Shown here: one piece after another, positions 1-7,285 of the stretch
Position numbering within the stretch: position 1 is the stretch's first letter
Layout of the letters: each line of letters opens with the position of its first letter
Source of the DNA: Aneurinibacillus terranovensis DSM 18919
Lineage (GTDB): Bacteria; Bacillota; Bacilli; Aneurinibacillales; Aneurinibacillaceae
DNA length: 56,374 bases
Assembly (NCBI RefSeq): GCF_000430625.1
Contig: NZ_AUMJ01000036.1
Coordinates: forward strand, 1 to 56,374
Reading direction: 5' to 3'
The notes under the pieces: generated by a model
Database searches by the model: none
Told to the model about the DNA's origin: nothing
The model's input: only the letters and a program-made list of their open reading frames with translations
Position numbers and translations under genes: made by a program

Positions 1-96
1 TTCATACCGACGAGCTACAAGGGTAATCTTTCCTGTTTCTTGGGCTTCTTTGATGACTTGTAATTTAAATTCTTTAGAATGCATTGTTCGTTTCAT
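1..96 (-). CDS. IS3-family transposase OrfA, N-terminal fragment (cut by window edge)
   Basis: The frame starts with ATG at 96 and reads MKRTMHSKEFKLQVIKEA and onward, ending in LVARRYE at the window edge (32 residues visible). The start 'xxxxYSxEFKxxVIxEAxxTGxxxxVARxYx' is the typical helix-turn-helix beginning of IS3-group OrfA proteins, which bind the element ends; the DDE catalytic part would be in OrfB, outside the window. A strong AGGAGG (complement of 105-110) lies 8-9 bases upstream and fixes the start. It belongs to the element whose end is at 158. Confidence 0.7.
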   Translation of the reverse strand, partial: MKRTMHSKEFKLQVIKEAQETGKITLVARRYE

Positions 97-158
97 AATG
101 TCAGCCTCCTTGGTACATTAAGCAGTATAATAAAAACCACTCTTATTGTCCAAGTTCA
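1..158 (-). mobile_element. IS3-family insertion sequence, one end (partial)
   Basis: The minus strand from 158 begins TGAACTTGGACAATAAGAG, which has the look of an IS3-family terminal repeat (starts with TG). It is followed by a leader, an AGGAGG ribosome site and the start of an OrfA reading frame that runs off the window edge. The base next to the end, 159, falls inside a phage methyltransferase gene, so the element seems to have inserted there. Only one end is in the window, so neither the target duplication nor the integrity of the element can be judged. Confidence 0.7.
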
Positions 159-173
159 TTTTGGGGCTTATGA

Positions 174-368
174 GGTGGAAGTACACTCATTGCTTGCCAA
201 AAAACTGACCGTGTTTGCTATATGATGGAGCTAGACCCAAAATACGTGGATGTAATCGTGAACCGCTATATAGCCAACGTGGAGGGCGACAGTGGGGTAT
301 TTTTGATCAGGGATGGGCAAAAGTATAGCTACCAAGAAGCCGTTGACTTAGTGGAAGGTGAGAGGTAG
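174..368 (+). pseudogene. Phage DNA methyltransferase, C-terminal remnant
   Basis: The frame reads GGSTLIACQKTDRVCYMMEL, then DPKYVDVIVNRY, and ends LVEGER-stop. The G-S-T-L-I-A block followed by CYxMELDPKYxDVI is the AdoMet-binding motif I region of beta-class N4/N6 DNA methyltransferases carried by many phages. Normally about 150-350 residues precede it; here everything upstream is lost, because the IS3-type end lies at 158 and a stop (TGA 171-173) precedes the readable part. About 64 residues remain. An ATG at 222 could start a 48-residue peptide, but there is no reason to think it is functional. Confidence 0.7.
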
Positions 369-401
369 CATGTGACCACTATAATGGAAAGGGTGGTTCG
401 A

Positions 402-559
402 TTGAGTAAGGTAAAAGTGAATATGGTAATTCGATTCCTGAAGGATATGCAGACGGATAAGGTCTGCTCGCAAGGGAAGAAGAGGCCAAAGGGGACAATG
501 AGTTGATCCAAAAGGTGATCGAGGACATTGAGATGTTTTATGAGGCGGAGTTGGAGTAG
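402..559 (+). pseudogene. Small phage-type gene, frameshifted
   Basis: A TTG start at 402 with a good ribosome site (AAAGGGTGG, 388-396) opens a frame reading LSKVKVNMVIRFLKDMQTDK that stops at 504-506. The next frame then continues as EEAKGDNELIQKVIEDIE and MFYEAELE-stop (557-559). The two halves join sensibly through a single-base indel near 470, giving a roughly 50-residue acidic protein. It lies 33 bases behind the methyltransferase remnant in the same orientation, as in a phage late operon. The family is not recognised. Confidence 0.45.
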
Positions 560-633
560 GGGCTGATATGGCTCCTTTTTTGGTTAGGCAAGTTTTTCAT
601 AGACATTTATAAGATGAATGAGTAATTAGTTTA

Positions 634-642
634 TGGTATAAT
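634..642 (+). promoter_or_regulatory. Extended -10 promoter for the GNAT-like gene
   Basis: TGGTATAAT (634-642) matches an extended -10 element (TGnTATAAT). The -35 position (about 614-619, ATGAAT) is poor, as is usual for extended -10 promoters. It sits 45 bases before the ATG at 687, with no other gene between. Confidence 0.45.
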
Positions 643-686
643 ATGGACAAAGATAGAAAAAAGAGTAGAGAAAGAGATTTTGTTGT

Positions 687-1214
687 ATGCTGATCGAAGT
701 GAAGACTGATACAGAAGTTGAATTTTATTTCCGAAAAGTGAGTCGAGAAGAAATAGTAAAAAGACAGTATTCACCAAAAGGTGGATGGGAATTTAGGTGG
801 TTAAAACCCCTATCTCAAAGTTTTGAAATTTATGGATTAGTAACTGAAAAATATCCAACCGATGTTCAAGGTCTGATTGCTGCTCGACCGAATTATGACG
901 AGGATTTTCTTTGTGTAGACGTAGACATTATTGAATCGTCACCTAAAAATAAAAAAATGATCAAAGGTAAGATCAACCCAAACCGCACTTACATTGGTGT
1001 AGGAAAATGTTTAGTTGCCTTTGCGTGTCAATATAGTATTGACAAAGGACTAGAAGGATTTGTGGAATTAACATCGAAGTCCTCTAAGTATGAATTATAT
1101 AAGGAATTAGGTGCTTATCAGACATACGGTCAAAGTATGGTGTTTTCAGATATTGCAGCTAATCAATTAGCTCAAATTTATTTTCCGGAGGGTGTGAAGT
1201 GGTGGGAAAGATAG
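687..1214 (+). CDS. GNAT-fold protein, putative acetyltransferase (phage-associated)
   Basis: 175 residues. The central stretch (about residues 100-145) has the pattern of a GNAT N-acetyltransferase: a V-G-V-G-K loop in place of the usual Q/RxxGxG/A acetyl-CoA loop, a helix (CLVAFACQYSIDKG), then a strand and ELYKELGAYQTY, which resembles the C-terminal 'FYxkxGF' part. The first 50 residues are specific to this group and the substrate cannot be read. The start at 687 has only a weak purine-rich ribosome site but lies 45 bases after an extended -10. The end overlaps the next gene by 16 bases, so the two are translationally coupled. It sits among phage remnants; a morphon gene or one half of an accessory pair are both possible. 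Confidence 0.5.
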   Translation: MLIEVKTDTEVEFYFRKVSREEIVKRQYSPKGGWEFRWLKPLSQSFEIYGLVTEKYPTDVQGLIAARPNYDEDFLCVDVDIIESSPKNKKMIKGKINPNRTYIGVGKCLVAFACQYSIDKGLEGFVELTSKSSKYELYKELGAYQTYGQSMVFSDIAANQLAQIYFPEGVKWWER

Positions 1215-1450
1215 TGGACATTCTAATACCAACAAATAAAGGGTATACTGTTAAAAAGGTGAGTGATAAAATGATTCGTAGAGAATTAGAACAATTTGAT
1301 AATGCTTTCCCCAACGGAGTGTACGCCGTCCCACGAAATCCAAAAGAACCCAGAGTAAAAGTTCGTGCTTTACATGAATATTGTAAAGCAAAAGGGATCA
1401 CACCTGAGGAACTAAGTGAACAAGAGATGAATCGGTTCCTTAGTCATTAA
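1199..1450 (+). CDS. Small conserved-looking protein coupled to the GNAT-like gene
   Basis: 83 residues from a GTG at 1199 preceded by GGAGGGTG (1187-1194), which favours this start and coupling to the upstream gene. A later ATG at 1271 would give a 59-residue protein beginning MIRREL. The C-terminal half (KVRALHEYCKAKGITPEEL, residues about 52-70) is a helical segment of a kind often seen in small helix-turn-helix or SAP-like folds, but I do not recognise the family. The two-gene overlap with a GNAT-like protein recalls GNAT toxin-antitoxin pairs. However, the order is acetyltransferase first, and the small protein lacks an evident ribbon-helix-helix (DUF1778) signature, so no toxin-antitoxin call is made. 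Confidence 0.5.
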   Translation: MVGKIVDILIPTNKGYTVKKVSDKMIRRELEQFDNAFPNGVYAVPRNPKEPRVKVRALHEYCKAKGITPEELSEQEMNRFLSH

Positions 1451-1532
1451 TCGCTACATCTATTTATATAAACATAAACTGAAGTCTATGCAATCAAACT
1501 GCATAGGCTTTTTTATTGGAGGTGAGGTGATT

Positions 1533-1814
1533 GTGGGCAGCCGAAAAGAAATTCCCAATAGAATTAGAAAATATGAAACGGACATATTGCCCCGTATTTC
1601 GGACATAAAGGATTGGATTGTACAAGGTGATTCTGCACGTGAAATTTGTAAGAAATTATCAATATCCCCTGATACTTGGTATCGTTATTGCAAAGAAAAT
1701 GAAACACTCTCTGAACTCGTTACACTGGGCAGGAGTATGTTAAACACTGAGGTGGAAAATTCACTTTTTAAACTCTGTACTGGTTATGAGGTCGAGGAAC
1801 CGTACCATAAGTAA
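1533..1814 (+). pseudogene. Phage terminase small subunit, truncated
   Basis: The frame reads VGSRKEIPNRIRKYETDILP and continues with DWIVQGDSAREICKKLSIS. This is the helix-turn-helix DNA-recognition region of terminase small subunits (packaging initiators); it then runs to FKLCTGYEVEEPYHK and stops. Full small subunits continue past the 'GYEVEE' block with an oligomerisation region of about 50-100 residues, and no large subunit follows, so the gene is cut. GGAGGTGAG (1518-1526) suits the GTG at 1533 (or one at 1527). It is the last recognisable piece of the prophage remnant, directly next to the ureide island. Confidence 0.6.
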
Positions 1815-1865
1815 CGGCGAAATTTTTTTCATGGTTGATAATCATAGAACATGAAGTAAAGTAAA

Positions 1866-1906
1866 GGGGCTATCCGAAGTATTTTTGCTTTTGGTAGCCC
1901 CGTTTT
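1866..1906. terminator. Bidirectional terminator-like hairpin
   Basis: GGGGCTA-CC (1866-1875) pairs with GG-TAGCCCC (1893-1901), followed by GTTTTC on the plus strand. On the minus strand the same hairpin is followed by TTTACTTTAC. It can end the phage remnant and the minus-strand gamma-glutamyltransferase transcript, whose stop is 10 bases away. Confidence 0.6.
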
Positions 1907-1915
1907 CAATAACAA

Positions 1916-3520
1916 CTAGAATCCTATCGCGCATCCATCCTTTCTCGGATCAGATCCTCCTTTGAACAGCCCGGTTTCCGGATCGATGAAAATCCCTTGG
2001 TAACCCCCAACGGCAAAATCATCGCCATCAGACTGCTCCAATAGCGTATAACCTTGATCAGAAAGCTCCTGGCGGATCTTTTGGCTAATCTCTGATTCCA
2101 AGAAAATTCCATGAGGATAATGGCGGAACCGGGGGGCATCTCCCGCCGCTTGGATATTCATGCCGAAATCAATCATGTTCACCAGCGTCTGGACTTGCCC
2201 TTGCGGCTGCATGTCGGCACCCATCACACCGAAAGAGATCAATGGTTTCTCATCTTTCAGGACCATTCCTGGGATAATGGTATGAAAAGGACGTTTTCCG
2301 GGTTGGAGGACATTGGGATGGTTCCGGTCCAAAGAAAATAATGAACCGCGGTTATGAATAAATATTCCGGTCTCGGGAATAAGTACTCCGCTGCCGAATA
2401 GACTAAAAATACTATTGGTCACAGAGGCTACGTTTCCTTCCTTGTCTGCGACGGTCAAATAAACTGTATCCCCGCCTAATTCTACCCATGATTGGCTTTT
2501 CTTCAGCCCGGATTGGATCGAATCAGCCAATTCTTTTGCATACTCCTTGGAAAGCAGGCGGTCTACAGGGATGTCTGCAAATTCCGAATCGGCAATATAC
2601 CGGTCTCGATCGGCATAAGCTAATTTCTTAGCTTCAACAAACAGTCCGATATACTCCGGGGAGTTATGCCCAATCGCTTTCAAATCGTAATTTTCGAGTA
2701 TATTCAGCATTTGAAGGACGACAAGCCCTTGACCGTTCGGGGGAATTTCCAAGACTTCGTATCCGCGGTAATTGGTCGATATCGGTGTGACCCACTGGGA
2801 ACGGTGTTCCCTTAGGTCTTCCTTTCGCAGCAATCCCTTATGGTTCTTCATGTATTCAACGATTTTATCGGCAATATCGCCCTGATAGAAGGCGTCTCTT
2901 CCATCCTTTGCGATTTGTTTGAGGGACCAAGCCAAATCGGGTTGTTTAAATAGCGTTCCTTCCTTTGGAGCTTTTCCGTTGATTAAATATTTTTTACTGG
3001 CTTCCTCAGACTGCAAAAGGAGCCGTTCTGCTTTTTTCCAGTAGTAGGCTACCATTTCCGGAATGGGGAATCCCTCTTCAGCATATCGAATGGCCGGAGC
3101 CAATACTTCTTTAAAGGTAAGAGTTCCATAGCTTTGAAGAAGCTGTGACCAACCATCGACAACTCCCGGTACTGTTGCGGATAAAATCCCAGTAGAGGGA
3201 ATGCTTGTGAAACCATTTTGCTCGAAAAAATCGGGGGTTGCTGATTGCGGAGCGCGTCCACTCGCATTCAGCCCTTTGATTTCCCGCTTTTTGGCGTCAT
3301 AAATCAGGGCGAACATGTCACCGCCCAAACCTGTCATCATGGGCTCTACCACGCATAATACGGAAGCGGTTGCGACGGCTGCATCAAAGGCATTTCCACC
3401 TTGCTGCAGGATTTGCAGCCCGGCCATGGCTGCCAGGGGATGACTGGTGACAACCATTCCATTTTGTGCATGAACTACAGAGCGGGTTTGTTTAAGATAA
3501 CCAGATGGTCGATCTGCCAT
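1916..3520 (-). CDS. Gamma-glutamyltransferase-family hydrolase, possible oxamate amidohydrolase
   Basis: 534 residues, an Ntn-hydrolase of the gamma-glutamyltranspeptidase family. Seen: the N-terminal TSHPLAAMAGLQILQQGGNA block, EPMMTGLGGDMF, and the self-processing site GGDTVYLTVAD, with T352 as the expected nucleophile exposed by autocleavage; SLFGSGV and NRG follow. No signal peptide is evident, so it is probably cytoplasmic. It begins with an AGGAGG site 9 bases before the ATG. In Klebsiella the family member HpxW hydrolyses oxamate to oxalate and ammonia beside purine-catabolic genes. This gene likewise sits with an amidase in a ureide island, so that role fits, but a glutathione or gamma-glutamyl substrate cannot be excluded from sequence. 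It is last in the minus-strand set pucR-amidase-FAH relic-ggt. Confidence 0.8.
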   Translation of the reverse strand: MADRPSGYLKQTRSVVHAQNGMVVTSHPLAAMAGLQILQQGGNAFDAAVATASVLCVVEPMMTGLGGDMFALIYDAKKREIKGLNASGRAPQSATPDFFEQNGFTSIPSTGILSATVPGVVDGWSQLLQSYGTLTFKEVLAPAIRYAEEGFPIPEMVAYYWKKAERLLLQSEEASKKYLINGKAPKEGTLFKQPDLAWSLKQIAKDGRDAFYQGDIADKIVEYMKNHKGLLRKEDLREHRSQWVTPISTNYRGYEVLEIPPNGQGLVVLQMLNILENYDLKAIGHNSPEYIGLFVEAKKLAYADRDRYIADSEFADIPVDRLLSKEYAKELADSIQSGLKKSQSWVELGGDTVYLTVADKEGNVASVTNSIFSLFGSGVLIPETGIFIHNRGSLFSLDRNHPNVLQPGKRPFHTIIPGMVLKDEKPLISFGVMGADMQPQGQVQTLVNMIDFGMNIQAAGDAPRFRHYPHGIFLESEISQKIRQELSDQGYTLLEQSDGDDFAVGGYQGIFIDPETGLFKGGSDPRKDGCAIGF

Positions 3521-3537
3521 GTTTAGCTCCTCCTAAA

Positions 3538-4086
3538 TTACAAACTGTTTTTGACTGGATTTAGCAAGGTCATTACTTGTGAAAAGAAAGAGACAATGAA
3601 CCATGGGCGGTAGATCATATTGGATAAGACGTTGCGCTTGTGGACTTCTCCATTCAGTACCGTACTAACCGCGATATCCATGAGGTTGGGGAATTCATCC
3701 TTCGTTATGAAAAGGGGCCCGAAGCTAAAGAACGTATCAAAACTTTTCGAACGCGTTAAGAATCGCGGATTTTTTGATGAATATCTGTAGTGGTTATATC
3801 CAATGAAGTCGTGAAACCGACGACAACATCAGGCACTTCGGATTCCGAAACCCGTTTGCAGAATTTCCCGATGATGATAGCCAACTCCGCCTCAGCGGTT
3901 GTTTTCTCAGATTGAGCTGGGATGCGTATCGAATCGAGTGGGCCAATCAGGCTGGAATATATCATAAAGATGGGGATCCCATTTTTTATTTACTGCTTGA
4001 TTGATCGTCTCTATTAAAACAAGTCCATTCTGCGTGACGATGGAAGAGCATTCCTTCCCTTCGATTTGTATGGTTGCTATTTTCAT
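3538..4086 (-). pseudogene. Fumarylacetoacetate hydrolase (FAH)-family protein, broken
   Basis: Three successive frames on the minus strand together spell one FAH-family protein. The N-terminal part starts at ATG 4086 (MKIATIQIEGKECSSIVTQ, with AGAGGTG upstream). A second piece (IRIPAQSEKTTAEAELAII, then VVVGFTTSLDITTTDIHQK) is shifted near 3910-3965 and stops at 3756. A third resumes as SKSFDTFFSFGPLFI, DEFPNLMDIAVSTVLNGEV, then FFSQVMTLLNPV and stops at 3538. The 'E-x-E-L' metal-ligand region and the 'DTFxxxGP' block are typical of the family. The end beyond MTL, normally with the GTP-x-G-V loop, is missing. With two frameshifts and a deletion it cannot make an active enzyme. It lies 24 bases behind the amidase, so it was an operon member. 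Confidence 0.75.
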
Positions 4087-4109
4087 AGAGTTCACCTCTT
4101 CATGTCTTT

Positions 4110-5285
4110 TCATTCAGTTCCTAATATTTGATGGACCCATTCAAGAAGTTTTGCATCCTGGCCATGTCCAGCGATAATGGACAATCCAATGGGTGAACTA
4201 TGTGTTTCTGCTATAGGCAGGGTCACCTGCGGTAAGCCGGCTAGTCCGGCAATACAGCATAGCTGTAAGGTTCTAGCCCGGCGCAGATCCATTTCATTTC
4301 CAGACATGCCCTTCAGCGGAGCGGAGCCTGGTGCTGTCGGAATGACTAAAAGGCCATTATTGCCCAATAGATCAGACATTTGATTCCTGATGTTCTGTCT
4401 CAGCTGCAATGGTTCGCGGCTTTCGTTTTTTTGCAATGTACTCGCCCAAGAGAACCGTTTGCCGATATGGGTTCCAAAACGCGGTTTCGTCTGCTCAATC
4501 CATTTTCCATGGGTCTCCCAGATTTCCAAACCTTGCAATATCCGAAATATGTCCATCCACTCGGTTAACCCGGCTGGGGATAGGGTGATCCATTTGCACT
4601 CATTTATCCGATTTTTGAATATTTGCACGGATGGAGATAAAGCATCGCGGCACTCCGCATCTGAGATGGACCAGGCATCATCGGCAAAATACATGCGCTG
4701 AAAATCGGATTCATGGGGTTGGTGGCCGTCCAGCAATACCTGCCCTACATCAAGAAGCGTCTTCGTGTCTCTTGCCATCCATCCTACAGTATCAAAACTA
4801 GGAGCTAAAGGGATGACTCCGTTGATATCGACGAGACCATGAGTAGGGCGGAATCCATATACCCCACAATAGCTTGAAGGAATCCGAACGGATCCCCCTG
4901 TATCTGTACCTAAAGCGAAATCGACCAAACCGGCTGAAACGGCTACAGCCGAACCACTGGATGATCCGCCGGGAATCCGTTCTGGTGCTTTTGGATTCAC
5001 AGGAGTTCCATAATGTTCATTTTCCCCGTCCAAGCTGTACATCAGTTCGTCGGTATGTGTAGTTCCGGTCAGCCGGGCTCCATGGTTTAACAATCGCTGG
5101 ATGCTGAGAGCATGTTGATTGGCGGGGCTATGGGTTCTGAGCCAATCCGGATTCCCTGCACCGGAAGTATACCCTCGAATGTCAAATACGTCCTTTACGG
5201 CAAATGATAAACTGTCTAATATTCCTGAGCCGGAAGGATCCACCTCAAGATCTCGATGGACAAAAGCGCCCCAATCTTTGTTCAT
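4110..5285 (-). CDS. Amidase (amidase signature family), ureide-cluster associated
   Basis: 391 residues with the full amidase-signature core: K31 in AVKD, S108 in PGGSSSGSAVAVS and S132 in GTDTGGSVRIPSS form the expected Ser-cisSer-Lys triad. The protein is shorter than most signature amidases (450-500), close to the AtzE/HpxY type or to small bacterial hydrolases, and lacks an allophanate-hydrolase C-terminal domain. It is cytoplasmic, with no signal peptide. The ATG at 5285 is followed by a plausible N-terminus; the next gene in the operon starts 24 bases downstream. An amide or ureide intermediate such as oxalurate or a carbamoyl compound is a reasonable substrate given the neighbours, but this is inference. 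Confidence 0.8.
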   Translation of the reverse strand: MNKDWGAFVHRDLEVDPSGSGILDSLSFAVKDVFDIRGYTSGAGNPDWLRTHSPANQHALSIQRLLNHGARLTGTTHTDELMYSLDGENEHYGTPVNPKAPERIPGGSSSGSAVAVSAGLVDFALGTDTGGSVRIPSSYCGVYGFRPTHGLVDINGVIPLAPSFDTVGWMARDTKTLLDVGQVLLDGHQPHESDFQRMYFADDAWSISDAECRDALSPSVQIFKNRINECKWITLSPAGLTEWMDIFRILQGLEIWETHGKWIEQTKPRFGTHIGKRFSWASTLQKNESREPLQLRQNIRNQMSDLLGNNGLLVIPTAPGSAPLKGMSGNEMDLRRARTLQLCCIAGLAGLPQVTLPIAETHSSPIGLSIIAGHGQDAKLLEWVHQILGTE

Positions 5286-5454
5286 TTCTTATTACACACC
5301 TTCCATGTGAGGTTAATTCACATTGTATAAAATTTATGTTACTGGTTAGGAGGGAGGAAGTCATTGTGTAGTGCAAATAAATTTGGAATAATTTATTGTG
5401 CAACTTGAACAAGTGCATGATTTTAAAACAATACAAGGAACCGCGTAGATATTG
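5286..5454. other. Gap between pucR and the amidase gene
   Basis: AT-rich, no gene. A single half-site ATGTTA occurs near 5336 but its partner arm is absent, so it was not counted as a PucR operator. No convincing terminator is seen. Confidence 0.4.
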
Positions 5455-7086
5455 TTAAGTCTGCAGCAGGGAACGGACCATAAGAGCGATCCTCAGTTTC
5501 AGCGCTTCGTTCGGATCTTTCAAACTCCTGCCTAGGATCTCCTCGCACTTGTTCAGCCGGTAGGAAACGGTGTTTCGATGAATATAGAGTTGTTTTGCCG
5601 TTTCCGTAATCAGGCAATTGTTTTCCAAATAAACGGCGATGGTTTGAATCAAATCCATATGTTCCCGATCGGTAGAATCAGCAAGACCTTTGAGGGTATT
5701 ATCATAAAATTGCTTTAAATTCTTATACGGAATCATTCGCAGCAATTCCACCAGCTCCTTAACGCGGTACGATTGAATAAATCGCGTTTTCTTGGATTGA
5801 TACCCGGACCGCAAGGCTTCCAGGGCTTTATGGAAACAAGCAGGAATATCCGTTAATTGTTCGGCATAATTGCCGATTCCAAAAGATAGGCTCACCTCCA
5901 ACTCCTCATAAAGCTTGTCCTGAATGTTTCGCAAGATGCTATTCCAATCCTGCTCCTCCGTTTCTTGCGGTGCCTGTGTTGCTGCAACTGGAATCAGCAA
6001 CACAAAATAATGGCCTTTCGTAAACAAAATGTAGGGTTTCTTTAGGTGTGAAAATAAATCATCCAAATATTCGTACACTTGATCCCTAAATTGACTGATG
6101 GCTTCTTCCCGATGAACAAACTTTTTGCTGTAAATTTCCGAGCTATCGTCGATTAAAGCTACGATACATTTGTAAGTTTGTCTTTTCTGGAGGCCGTAGT
6201 GCCTTCCACGGTTCATAATTTCTTCTTCTGAAGTAATCTGCTCATCCAGAAAATCAGCAAAAAATTCATTTTTAATCCGCCTTGAGCTTTCTTCTAACGC
6301 ATACTGCTTCATAAATTCAAACCGCACAACATTTGCTGCCTGTTCCACGGCTAGAACGGAAAAAGGATCATCCAGCATGGTCTCAAGAACGACTAAAAAC
6401 CCTTGCCGCTGTTGATAGATTTCAAAGAGAAATACGGTCACCGGCTCTTTGCTGGCCAGAAGTGAGAAATAGCAGACTTGATTCCCACGAATCGACTTCA
6501 AAAGATCGACAATCATCTTTTTTTTGTCCTGAGAGAGGGAAGGTGTTGCATATGATTCTGCCAACACTTGTCCCCGGTGATCAAAAAGAAGTACCGGATG
6601 TTGAATTAACGTGCTTAAGCTGTTCATCACCCCCAGCATCCCCTTCCCCTCCATAATGATGCGGGAAAAGGCTTGGTGGGTTTCCAGCGCATAACGCAAT
6701 TCATCGGTCCTTTTTTCCAAGATATAGCTGAGGATTTGCGTCGTCAATTCTCCTAAGGGGGAATCGAGCGGGATTTCAATAATCGGAAAAGCCAATTCAT
6801 TAGCCAGTTGTAGTACAGAATAGGGAATCTCGGAAATGAAGCGTTTGGTTTTAATTCCTAACCCCGCACATCCCTTTTCGGCCATCTGTTGGACTAATTC
6901 CAGCAAGTCATTCGGTGATTCCTTAATCGCAAAAGCTGTGGTCAATAATAATTCATTTGGTTTTAAATAATAAATGATGTCAGGAGCATCCATCATATTG
7001 ACGCTTTCTACTCTTCTGGCCATGCCGAGGTGCCCGGCAGCGAGTTTTGCATGTTTGAGAAGAGGCATATGAATCACATCCTTCAT
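5455..7086 (-). CDS. pucR: PucR-family transcriptional regulator of purine/ureide catabolism
   Basis: About 543 residues. The N-terminal PucR domain (MKDVIHMPLLKHAKLAAG, then PDIIYYLKPNELLLTTAFAI) is followed by a GGDEF-like middle region. The C-terminal PucR-type helix-turn-helix reads YLENNCLITETAKQLYIHRN, then TVSYRLNKCEEILG. In Bacillus subtilis PucR activates the puc genes in response to ureide inducers, and the gene order here fits. The frame is open from a GTG at 7101. The site GGGGTGAT lies at 7096-7103, so the ATG at 7086 or the TTG at 7092 is the more likely start. The gene is divergent from the allantoate amidohydrolase gene, with a probable binding site between them (7119-7137). 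It may read on into the amidase, as no terminator is visible in the 169-base gap. Confidence 0.85.
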   Translation of the reverse strand: MKDVIHMPLLKHAKLAAGHLGMARRVESVNMMDAPDIIYYLKPNELLLTTAFAIKESPNDLLELVQQMAEKGCAGLGIKTKRFISEIPYSVLQLANELAFPIIEIPLDSPLGELTTQILSYILEKRTDELRYALETHQAFSRIIMEGKGMLGVMNSLSTLIQHPVLLFDHRGQVLAESYATPSLSQDKKKMIVDLLKSIRGNQVCYFSLLASKEPVTVFLFEIYQQRQGFLVVLETMLDDPFSVLAVEQAANVVRFEFMKQYALEESSRRIKNEFFADFLDEQITSEEEIMNRGRHYGLQKRQTYKCIVALIDDSSEIYSKKFVHREEAISQFRDQVYEYLDDLFSHLKKPYILFTKGHYFVLLIPVAATQAPQETEEQDWNSILRNIQDKLYEELEVSLSFGIGNYAEQLTDIPACFHKALEALRSGYQSKKTRFIQSYRVKELVELLRMIPYKNLKQFYDNTLKGLADSTDREHMDLIQTIAVYLENNCLITETAKQLYIHRNTVSYRLNKCEEILGRSLKDPNEALKLRIALMVRSLLQT

Positions 7087-7118
7087 CTTCAAAATCATCA
7101 CCCCAATTTCTATAATTC

Positions 7119-7137
7119 ATGTAAATAAAACTAACAT
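7119..7137. promoter_or_regulatory. Probable PucR operator, copy 1 (imperfect dyad)
   Basis: ATGTAAA-TAAAA-CTAACAT, a 7-5-7 dyad with one good arm (CTAACAT) and one weaker arm. The same 19-bp layout recurs at 11064 and 11215. It lies in the divergent gap between pucR and the allantoate amidohydrolase gene, where an autoregulated activator would bind. Confidence 0.55.
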
Positions 7138-7285
7138 AACAATTGTACATCTTGCATGATCAAATGACAAAATTTTATTCAATGGATACAATGACTTCTG
7201 AAAAAGGATTCACTACAATAGGGATATCATTTGAAGTACCATAAAGGATCAAAAAAGTTGACACGAGAAAAAGGGGGACACGCGG

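Noticed and set aside
1199-1450. GNAT plus small gene as a TacAT-type toxin-antitoxin system
   Set aside because: The gene order is reversed and the small protein lacks a ribbon-helix-helix signature, so the call was not made.
5325-5350. Fourth PucR operator before the amidase gene
   Set aside because: Only one ATGTTA half-site is present; the CTAACAT arm is missing at the fixed spacing.
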